From: GCA-2786165 sp964625775
Lineage (GTDB): Bacteria > Pseudomonadota > Gammaproteobacteria > Legionellales > Legionellaceae
DNA: 58,741 bases
Direction of reading: 5' to 3'
Assembly: GCA_964625775.1 (NCBI GenBank)
Contig: CAZVEH010000008.1
Coordinates: 1 to 58,741, forward strand
A program made the translations under genes and the position numbers. Below are positions 52,567 through 58,741 of this stretch, one piece after another. The notes below the pieces were generated by a model. That model did not search any database. It saw only the letters and a program-made list of their open reading frames with translations, and was not told the origin of the DNA. The stretch's first letter is position 1. Each line of letters opens with the position of its first letter.

Positions 52567-54585
52567 TGAATTCACCATAGGGCTATGATCTGGCACCGAA
52601 AAAGCATGCTTGAATTCTATAATATTTGCCAAAGTTCCATTCACACGATATTGAGTGGGTGGATGAGGATCGACCAAAATCAAATTATGCGCTTTTTCCG
52701 GGCGAATATTGTTTGCCCAAGTATGAGCAAAACTCAAAAAGAATTGTTGATCTGGTGTAAATCCATCGATCACCTGCTGTTTTTTATAAGCTTCCGTTTC
52801 ATGAAAGGCACGATAGGCTAAGATCAGTCCACCCAAATCGGCGGTCGCTTCGCCAACTACCAAAGGTCCTTGCACAGCAACATCACCATTAATTTTATAC
52901 TGAGAATATTGATTAATGATGCATTGCGTTGCAATTTTGAATTTTTCCAAATCAGTGGGTGTCCACCAGTCATGTAAATTGCCCTCTCCATCAAACTTAG
53001 CACCTTGATCATCAAAACCATGGGTAATTTCATGGCCTATGACCGCACCAATTGAGCCATAATTCACAGCCAAAGGAGCATTAGGGTCAAAATAAGGAGA
53101 CTGCAAAATACCCATAGGGATGTTAATATTATTCATAGAAGGATCATAATATGCATTCACCGTTTGTGGGGTCATCGCCCATTCGGTGCGATCAACCGGT
53201 TTACCTATTTTGTCCAAATCACGTTTGACTAAAAAGGCACTGGCACGCAATACATTCAAAACAAAAGGACCGCGATCTATATCTAAAGACGAATAGTCCC
53301 ACCATTTATCGGGATAACCTACGCGCTCTTCTATTTTGTCTAGTTTTTTGATGGCTTCCTGTCGGGTTTTGGGGGTCATCCATTGTAACTCTGCTAAATC
53401 ACGGCGTAATATTTTGCGAATTTGAGCAATCATATCCATGACCTGTTGACGTGCGTCTGCTGAAAAATGTTCTCGAACGTAGACTTCGCCAATAGCAAAT
53501 CCCAATAGACCAGACTCTGTAGCCACCACTTTCTTCCAGCGGGGCGGCAAAGATTTTGCACCTGACAATACTTGAGCCATTTTAAAATTTTCATCGATGA
53601 AGGGTTGCGAAAGAAAAGGAGCAACACCACTTAATAAATGCCATCGCAAATACACTTTCCAATCTTCTAAAGAAGTAGTGGCCAGCATCTTGTCAAAAGT
53701 ACTTACAAAATCCGGCATGGCCACATTGATTTGTGTGACATCTTCTTGTCCAATAGCTTTCAAATACTCTGTCCAGGAAAAATTAGGGCTCAGGTTTTCT
53801 AATTGCTTTAAAGTCTTCATATGATAAATTGCACGTGGATCACGCTGTGCGATTTGCGACATGGAACCCTGAGCCAATTGAGTTTCAATGCGCATGACAA
53901 TTTGTGCCGCTTGATCTGCTTTACTAGGTTCAGTGCCCATCAATTGAAACATAGCACTCACATGGGCAATAAATGCACTGCGAATATCCTGAAATCTTTT
54001 ATCCGTTTTTAAGTAAAAATCGCGATCAGGCAAACTCAAACCGCTTTGTACAATTGCCCCGATCATCTTTGTGCTATTTTCAAAATCTTGCATACTGCCA
54101 TAGCCAAAAATGGCATCTATCCCATAGCGATGCATATAGGCAATTTGCGTCTGTAAAGCTGCTGTGGATTGAATGGCGTCTATGCGAGAAAACTCACCTT
54201 TTAATGGATCGATGCCTTGTTTGTTAATGCTTTTTACATCCATACCACTATAGTAAAAGTCACCAATTTTTTGCTGGATACTGCCAGCTTTTAATTGCGT
54301 ATCTTGAGCCATTTGTTGCAACATGCCATGAATGGTTTTCAGGTTATTTTCCTCTAATACGGAAAAAGAACCCCAGCTAGAATACTCGGCAGGAATAGGG
54401 TTATTCGCTTTCCAATGTCCGTTCGCGTACTGGTAGAAATTTTGTTGTGGAGAAACCGAGGGATCTAACCAATCCAAATGCAAGGATTGAGTCAATTGCG
54501 CATCTGGGCTCGGCCTTTCTATGTTCTGGGCAAATCCGCCCGTCGAAGCAACCGTCAGTAAAAACAAAGTAGACCATCTCATCAT
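52546..54585 (-). CDS. M13 family zinc metallopeptidase (neprilysin/PepO-like)
   Basis: The protein has 679 residues. A signal peptide (MMRWSTLFLLTVASTGGFAQ) makes it periplasmic or secreted. The N-terminal helical M13 domain opens with SPQQNFYQYANGHW. The catalytic motifs are HExxH in IGHEITHGFDDQGAKFD and the third ligand region GEATADLGGL, followed by AHTWANNIRPEKAHNLILVDPHPPTQYRVNG and a C-terminal CVIW like the CxxW of neprilysins. M13 enzymes cleave oligopeptides. Monocistronic, with its own terminator. Confidence 0.93.
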   Translation of the reverse strand: MMRWSTLFLLTVASTGGFAQNIERPSPDAQLTQSLHLDWLDPSVSPQQNFYQYANGHWKANNPIPAEYSSWGSFSVLEENNLKTIHGMLQQMAQDTQLKAGSIQQKIGDFYYSGMDVKSINKQGIDPLKGEFSRIDAIQSTAALQTQIAYMHRYGIDAIFGYGSMQDFENSTKMIGAIVQSGLSLPDRDFYLKTDKRFQDIRSAFIAHVSAMFQLMGTEPSKADQAAQIVMRIETQLAQGSMSQIAQRDPRAIYHMKTLKQLENLSPNFSWTEYLKAIGQEDVTQINVAMPDFVSTFDKMLATTSLEDWKVYLRWHLLSGVAPFLSQPFIDENFKMAQVLSGAKSLPPRWKKVVATESGLLGFAIGEVYVREHFSADARQQVMDMIAQIRKILRRDLAELQWMTPKTRQEAIKKLDKIEERVGYPDKWWDYSSLDIDRGPFVLNVLRASAFLVKRDLDKIGKPVDRTEWAMTPQTVNAYYDPSMNNINIPMGILQSPYFDPNAPLAVNYGSIGAVIGHEITHGFDDQGAKFDGEGNLHDWWTPTDLEKFKIATQCIINQYSQYKINGDVAVQGPLVVGEATADLGGLILAYRAFHETEAYKKQQVIDGFTPDQQFFLSFAHTWANNIRPEKAHNLILVDPHPPTQYRVNGTLANIIEFKHAFSVPDHSPMVNSTPCVIW

Positions 54586-54763
54586 ACCGAATCCTCAAAA
54601 ACTAAAACAATCAATTTATGTTTACACACCACAACTTAGGGTGAAACATCACATCAATTTTAGCTTATCTTGATATGATAAAAGATGCAAATCCTAAGAA
54701 CGTAACGGAGTCACGTCTCTAAACCGCATACAAGACTTATATTGTAGCAGCGCATCACAAGAG

Positions 54764-54821
54764 TTCTAGAGCCCTTCGAGACGCAAGCAAAGCACGCTCT
54801 TAAGGGCGAACGGCTCTAGAA
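54764..54821. repeat. Inverted repeat, TTCTAGAGCC type
   Basis: 54764-54778 and 54807-54821 are inverted copies of a 15-base unit with one mismatch. It lies in the 540-base gene-free interval 54586-55125, which consists mostly of repeats. Confidence 0.65.
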
Positions 54822-54844
54822 AAAATGACAAAACCCTAGGCATA

Positions 54845-55080
54845 CTCGACTTTATAAAAAATCCCCACCGCCGAATCCCCGCGGCGCAGACCTTCCAATT
54901 AGCCTTAAGTTTTTGTTGACACCCCAAACCCACGTCCTGCGGCTTGTCCGCAGGATCCAGTGATTCGAAGACAAGCGTCTCCGTACTACTGGATACCGTG
55001 GACAAGCCACGGTACGTAGGCAATATGAGGTGTCAACAAAAACTTAAGGCTAATTGGAAGGCGCAGACCGCGGGGCCCAT
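54845..55080 (+). repeat. CTCGACTTTAT repeat, copy B, split by a nested insertion
   Basis: The left part is 54845-54892 and the right part resumes at 55070-55080 (GCGGGGCCCAT). Joining them recreates the uninterrupted sequence seen (inverted) at 55498-55556. The break is filled by the 167-bp element at 54893-55059 plus a duplicated 10-base target. Confidence 0.8.
54893..55059. mobile_element. 167-bp MITE-like element with perfect 31-bp inverted ends and 10-bp target duplication
   Basis: 54893-54923 and 55029-55059 are exact inverted copies of 31 bases beginning TTCCAATTAGCC. The element is flanked by identical GGCGCAGACC at 54883-54892 and 55060-55069. It has no coding capacity. The interior (54930-55020) is a palindromic cloverleaf-like unit of the same architecture as the repeat at 10423-10490. 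A 10-base duplication is compatible with IS4-type transposases acting in trans. Confidence 0.85.
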
Positions 55081-55240
55081 GTACGGAGATCTAATTTATG
55101 ACAACAATCAGACTCAATCTGGTGTTTAAGGGGCTAATGAAAGCTGACGAATCAAATACGATATTTGCTGAGCAGTGCATTTAACGAAGTCATCGTGAGT
55201 TGCGCATTTTGAAAAGTCTTGTTTTGTCCCTATTGATCGC

Positions 55241-55497
55241 CTGATTGCAACAATAATATCAGCAAAGGTTAGTTCATCATTGTTAAACGTGTTTGGGAAC
55301 ATAAAAACAAGTTTGTTTCCGGATTCACCGCACAATATAACGTCACCAAACTGGTTTATTATGAGATTTTCAATGGCATTCAGCTGACTGCTGCTCGAGA
55401 AAAACGAGTGAAGGAATGGAAAAGACAATAGAAAATAGACCTTATGCAAAAATTGAACCCCGATTGGCAGGATTTATACCACAACATCATTCAGTGA
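55241..55497 (+). pseudogene. GIY-YIG endonuclease-like gene, inactivated
   Basis: The plus strand reads ..VSSSLL, then after a one-base loss in an A-run near 55286 continues KRVWEHKNKFVSGFTAQYN, ..KLVYYEIFNG, ..AAREKRVKEWKRQ, a TAG stop at 55429-55431 where family members have tryptophan (TGG), then KIDLMQKLNPDWQDLY and the final stop at 55497. This is the C-terminal two thirds of the single-domain GIY-YIG (YhbQ/UPF0213-like) family. The N-terminal GIY-YIG strands are degraded. The gene lies between two inverted copies of the CTCGAC repeat. Confidence 0.65.
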
Positions 55498-55556
55498 ATG
55501 GGCCCCGCGATCTGCGCCGCGGGGATTCGGCGGTGGGAATTTTTCATAAAGTCGAG
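55498..55556 (-). repeat. CTCGACTTTAT repeat, copy C, intact and inverted
   Basis: This is the intact reference copy; it matches copy B on the other strand, apart from the insertion there. It begins at the base after the GIY-YIG remnant's stop codon. Confidence 0.8.
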
Positions 55557-55662
55557 GCATAAAAAAACAGCTTGTTTGATTAAACTTTGTATATATTATT
55601 GATTTTTTGGTCAAACAAGCGTATAATGGTTTCATTCTATACCATAACACCAAAGGTGACTT

Positions 55663-56016
55663 ATGATGAAGCAGATTAATACCTTATTACTGACATCAAG
55701 CATGTTGTTTACTTCGCATCAAGCACAAGCCATGAACTTAGATTTGGCGCCTAAAGGTGACAAAGTACTGACAAACAACACGCTATGGACGATACACGCG
55801 ACTTGTCATATTCATGCAAGTTCAGCCAAAAAAACCATTAAAATTCATGGGGTTAAAAATTCCAGCCAAGTCAATGGGCAATCATTGCATGCAGGGCAAA
55901 CCACATCTATGACAGTCTATGCTGATAAAACGGTAGAAGTAACGGCAGAACCCGGTGCCCAAGTTACTATTATGAACTTGAGTGATGAATCGGTTGAGGC
56001 TGTATGTTCGACCTAG
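55663..56016 (+). CDS. Small exported protein of unknown function
   Basis: The product has 117 residues. The signal peptide (MKQINTLLLTSSMLFTSHQAQA, cleaved before MNLDL) is clear. The mature ~94 residues are rich in beta-strand-forming residues (TLWTIHATCHI, KTIKIHGVKN, TTSMTVYADKTVEVTAEPGAQVTIMNL) with two cysteines (48, 115) that could pair into a single disulfide linking the ends, so a small beta-sandwich is likely. AAAGG lies six bases before the first of two tandem ATGs. No family recognised. Confidence 0.65.
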   Translation: MMKQINTLLLTSSMLFTSHQAQAMNLDLAPKGDKVLTNNTLWTIHATCHIHASSAKKTIKIHGVKNSSQVNGQSLHAGQTTSMTVYADKTVEVTAEPGAQVTIMNLSDESVEAVCST

Positions 56017-56044
56017 CATAGCTTTCATAGGGTTCAGGGCGCGT

Positions 56045-56079
56045 TGATTAGGGTCAGCATAATACGCTGACCCTAATCA
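56045..56079 (+). terminator. Strong hairpin after the small exported protein gene
   Basis: A perfect 14-bp stem (TGATTAGGGTCAGC with its complement) around a seven-base loop lies 29 bases after the stop codon. No T-run follows, so it may be a terminator-like or transcript-stabilising element. Confidence 0.6.
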
Positions 56080-56088
56080 CAAGCAATA

Positions 56089-56117
56089 TTGTATCGAAAA
56101 GTTATTTTGTGTATAAT
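56089..56117 (+). promoter_or_regulatory. Predicted promoter of the LamG/FG-GAP gene
   Basis: TTGTAT and a perfect TATAAT are separated by 17 bases, with an extended -10 TG. The leader to the ATG is about 95 bases. Confidence 0.5.
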
Positions 56118-56217
56118 TACGCTTCATTGTTTTTATCTCAAATAGAAACATTGCAAACCCAAGTGATAATAACAAGGCCATTGGTTCCGTTCTAATGCAA
56201 AGCATTTAAGGCATTCG

Positions 56218-58741
56218 ATGCAATTTATCACAAAAGATAAACTATCTAGTCAACAAACAACAAACCTGTTGCGTTTTTTATTGGGTTTTTTATGCTTTTC
56301 GCTTTATATACAAAAATCAAAAGCTAACATAGATCCCCTACTCAATGGTTTGGTGGCTTATTACCCTTTTGATGGTCATGCCAACGATGTCAGTGGTAAC
56401 GGATACCACGCAACTGCCTACGGAACCACTTGGATAGCTGATAGAACTGGAACTACAAATAACGCTGTCAACCTGAATGGCATCAACTCTTACCTAGAAG
56501 TATCCAGTAGTACCGCTTTTAATTTTAATGAAAATTTCGCACTTTCTGTATGGGTCAATCCAGCTGCGTCTCAAGTGCCTTATGCCGAACTATTTGATAA
56601 ATCACATTCATCTTTGCAAGGCTGGTCAGTAGAACAAGATAATACAAACAACAATCTTTTTTGTCTTGGTTTTTTTACCTCAACAAATAACGGGTATGGT
56701 GCTGGATGTGCGCTATTCACAAGCAATAGTTGGAATCATTTTATCATCAATAAACTTGGAGCCAACACTCAGCTTTATTTAAACAATGTTTTGATTGCAA
56801 CAGGCACAGCACCAGCACCTACTATCGCAGCTAATGGTAATTTGCCTTTTACAATAGGCGTGTGGAATTCTGGTGTCTCTTCCCCAGCAAGTGGCCTAGC
56901 CAGGTTTTTTAAGGGCAGTATCGACGAACTACGGTTATATAATCGCAATTTGGCCTCCAATGAGATAGCGCAATTATACTCTTACGGTTTTCCTACCTCT
57001 CCCCCCACTCCGCAACCTTCATTTCAATCATTGGAGCACTCTGAAAATATCAACTTAGCAAATTTAAATCAAAAAGGACACACTATTACAGGTGTTTCGG
57101 CTGGTGATTATACGGGATGGGCCGTTAGTAGCGCTGGTGATTTCAATGGCGATGGCACGCCGGATATCCTGATTGGTGCCTACGGCCACGCGTCCGGAAC
57201 CGGTAAAGTTTATGTTATCTCTGGAAATAGTGATTTTTCTCTTCTCAACTTAGCCAATTTAGGAAGCAATGGTTGTATTATCACCGGTGCTCAGGTTGGT
57301 TATGCTGCCGGTTTTGCCCTTAGTAGTGCCGGCGATCTTAATGGGGATGATAAAGATGATATTCTGATTGGCTCCCATTATGCTGCCAGCACCGGACAAG
57401 TGTATGTCATTTATGGCAGTAATAGTTTCACCGACCTCACCTTATCCAATAATTTAGGTACACGTGGTTTTGTGATTTCAGGCCAAAGCTCTGGTGATCT
57501 TACAGGCGTTTCGGTCAAAAGCGCCGGTGACGTCAATGGCGATGGCATACCTGATATCGTGATCGGCGCGTATGGCTACGACTCCAGCCGCGGCAAAGCC
57601 TATCTTGTTTGGGGAAACTATGCCACAAACCTTCAATTATCCGATAATTTAGGAGTGCGTGGCTTTGTCATGATGGGTGCAGGCACTGGAGACTATGCAG
57701 GCCAGGCCGTGAGTGGCGCTGGCGATATCAATGGCGATGGGCTGGATGACATCCTCGTTGGGGCCTATGGTTACGCCTCTAACCAAGGAAAAGTTTATGT
57801 GATTTGGGGCGGAAATAGCAACACCAACCTTCAGTTGTCAGATAATTTAGCAACTCGTGGCATTACAATTACCGGTGAACCTGGCTCAGCCCTGGGTTGG
57901 ATGGTGAACAACGCAGGCGATGTGAATGGCGATGGCAAAGCTGATTTCCTAATTGGCGCTTCAACCTATTCTTCAGGCAGAGGAAGAGGTTATCTTTTTC
58001 TCGGCAATAACCCATACACCAATATCAACCTACCCAACACTACGGGACAGCAAGTCTACACCTTTACCGGAATTAATGTTCCGGACCATGCTGGCGTAGC
58101 AGTCAATTCTGCGGGTGATATGAATGGCGATGGTAAGGCAGACATCCTTGTGGGGGCACATGATGTCTTATCCTCTACCGGTCAAGCCTATGCCATTTAT
58201 GGGGAACCTCATTCTGAAAATACCAATTTGGCGGATTTGAACAACTGGGGTATTACGTTTAACGGCGTGAACACAAACTCTTTAACAGGATATGCGCTTA
58301 GTAGTATTGGTGATGTGAACGGTGATGGCAAAGACGACATCTTGATTGGCGCTCCTGGATATGCTTCCAACAAAGGGCAGGTTTATTTGATTTACGGCAC
58401 AGACACGCCTACGCCAACCTCTCGACCCAGCAATCAACCCTCTGCTCAGCCCAGTGTGCAACCAAGTACTCAGCCGTCAGAGCAACCTTCTAACCAGCCA
58501 AGTGCACAACCCAGTGCTCAACCATCGGAACAACCTTCAGAGCAACCTTCTAACCAGCCAAGCGCACAACCCAGTGCCCAGCCATCCGAACAACCTTCAG
58601 TGCAGCCTTCTGAACAGCCAAGCGCACAACCCAGTGCTCAGCCATCGGAACAACCCTCAGAGCAACCTTCTGAACAGCCAAGTGCTCAACCTAGTCGCCA
58701 GCCTTCTGACCAACCCTCGGAGCAGCCTTCCAGTCAGCCGA
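56218..58741 (+). CDS. Large secreted/surface protein: LamG-like domain, seven FG-GAP repeats, PSxQ repeat tail (3' end outside window)
   Basis: The frame is open from ATG 56218 to the window end (about 841 residues, incomplete). AAGG lies six bases before the ATG. A signal-like segment (~18-36) precedes a LamG/concanavalin-like domain (~45-260: GLVAYYPFDGHANDVSGNGYHA .. GSIDELRLYNRNL). Then come seven FG-GAP units, each with a calcium-binding D-x-NGD-x-x-D loop and an (I/V)G(A/S) ending (for example GDFNGDGTPDILIGAYG), enough for one integrin-alpha-like seven-bladed propeller. From about residue 738 at least 26 tetrapeptides PS-x-Q follow (x = E, A, N, V and others) up to the edge. It is likely a calcium-dependent adhesin with an extended stalk. 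Confidence 0.85.
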   Translation, partial: MQFITKDKLSSQQTTNLLRFLLGFLCFSLYIQKSKANIDPLLNGLVAYYPFDGHANDVSGNGYHATAYGTTWIADRTGTTNNAVNLNGINSYLEVSSSTAFNFNENFALSVWVNPAASQVPYAELFDKSHSSLQGWSVEQDNTNNNLFCLGFFTSTNNGYGAGCALFTSNSWNHFIINKLGANTQLYLNNVLIATGTAPAPTIAANGNLPFTIGVWNSGVSSPASGLARFFKGSIDELRLYNRNLASNEIAQLYSYGFPTSPPTPQPSFQSLEHSENINLANLNQKGHTITGVSAGDYTGWAVSSAGDFNGDGTPDILIGAYGHASGTGKVYVISGNSDFSLLNLANLGSNGCIITGAQVGYAAGFALSSAGDLNGDDKDDILIGSHYAASTGQVYVIYGSNSFTDLTLSNNLGTRGFVISGQSSGDLTGVSVKSAGDVNGDGIPDIVIGAYGYDSSRGKAYLVWGNYATNLQLSDNLGVRGFVMMGAGTGDYAGQAVSGAGDINGDGLDDILVGAYGYASNQGKVYVIWGGNSNTNLQLSDNLATRGITITGEPGSALGWMVNNAGDVNGDGKADFLIGASTYSSGRGRGYLFLGNNPYTNINLPNTTGQQVYTFTGINVPDHAGVAVNSAGDMNGDGKADILVGAHDVLSSTGQAYAIYGEPHSENTNLADLNNWGITFNGVNTNSLTGYALSSIGDVNGDGKDDILIGAPGYASNKGQVYLIYGTDTPTPTSRPSNQPSAQPSVQPSTQPSEQPSNQPSAQPSAQPSEQPSEQPSNQPSAQPSAQPSEQPSVQPSEQPSAQPSAQPSEQPSEQPSEQPSAQPSRQPSDQPSEQPSSQP

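Noticed and set aside
54766..55129. Open frames on both strands across the MITE and its flanks
   Set aside because: They are produced by palindromic repeat DNA; the mobile element and target duplication explain the sequence.
55126..55449. 107-codon minus-strand frame (TTG start) in the repeat region
   Set aside because: Its N-terminal half is antisense to the clearly recognisable GIY-YIG remnant. The C-terminal part (about 55126-55300) might be a fragment of another gene, but no family could be assigned.
1..58741. CRISPR arrays, rRNA and tRNA genes
   Set aside because: No regularly spaced direct repeats with unique spacers and no tRNA or rRNA signature was found; the repeats present are palindromic dispersed units or coding tetrapeptide repeats.

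Overview
The window looks like a chromosomal segment of an intracellular or amoeba-associated gammaproteobacterium of the order Legionellales. The best markers are a Mip-type FKBP isomerase very close to Legionella Mip, a PmrA/PmrB-like two-component pair, a DUF1189 membrane protein, and many dispersed palindromic repeats of the kind common in such genomes. Base composition is moderately AT-rich, and visibly more so in the polyketide region. The genus cannot be fixed from sequence reading alone.

Layout. Positions 1-9,100 hold housekeeping and envelope genes: a PA3496-like small protein, rlmJ, a LysM lytic transglycosylase, a PL14-like secreted protein, yciB, the PmrAB-like pair, ampG, mip and a 57-residue rubredoxin. 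9,100-13,600 holds hemJ and terC, pcnB-folK, a Usp protein and two small exported cysteine-rich products. 13,900-19,700 is a minus-strand chain, guaB-guaA-bioF-bioH-bioD, whose genes overlap by a few bases. 19,800-25,300 holds minD-minE without an adjacent minC, a DUF1189 gene and gatC-gatA-gatB. 25,300-28,500 holds an SPFH protein and a rhodanese plus persulfide-dioxygenase-like pair. 28,480-29,080 is a repeat-rich scar with a transposase fragment.

The centre of interest is 30,900-51,800. One long minus-strand operon, with a good sigma70 promoter about 150 nt upstream, encodes an acyl-CoA-dehydrogenase-like oxidase, a stand-alone adenylation enzyme whose ten specificity residues read DLFYLALVCK (the L-proline code), a stand-alone carrier protein, three modular polyketide synthases, a type II thioesterase and a free-standing methyltransferase-GNAT protein. 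A phosphopantetheinyl transferase and a second type II thioesterase lie next to it. The module order is KS-AT-DH-ER-KR-ACP, then KS-(no AT)-DH-KR-ACP, then KS-(no AT)-ACP. That gives full reduction, then reduction plus dehydration, then none: the chemical logic of the proline-primed anatoxin-type pathway of cyanobacteria, here with two AT-less modules and the methyltransferase moved to a separate protein. The product is unknown; a pyrroline- or pyrrole-primed tetraketide alkaloid is the inference.

Downstream lie a secreted CxC protein, an M13 metallopeptidase, a nested repeat region (a 167-bp MITE-like element with perfect 31-bp inverted ends and a 10-bp target duplication, beside a broken GIY-YIG nuclease gene), a small exported protein, and a large surface protein that runs off the window. 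That last protein has a LamG-like domain, seven FG-GAP repeats and a PSxQ tetrapeptide tail.
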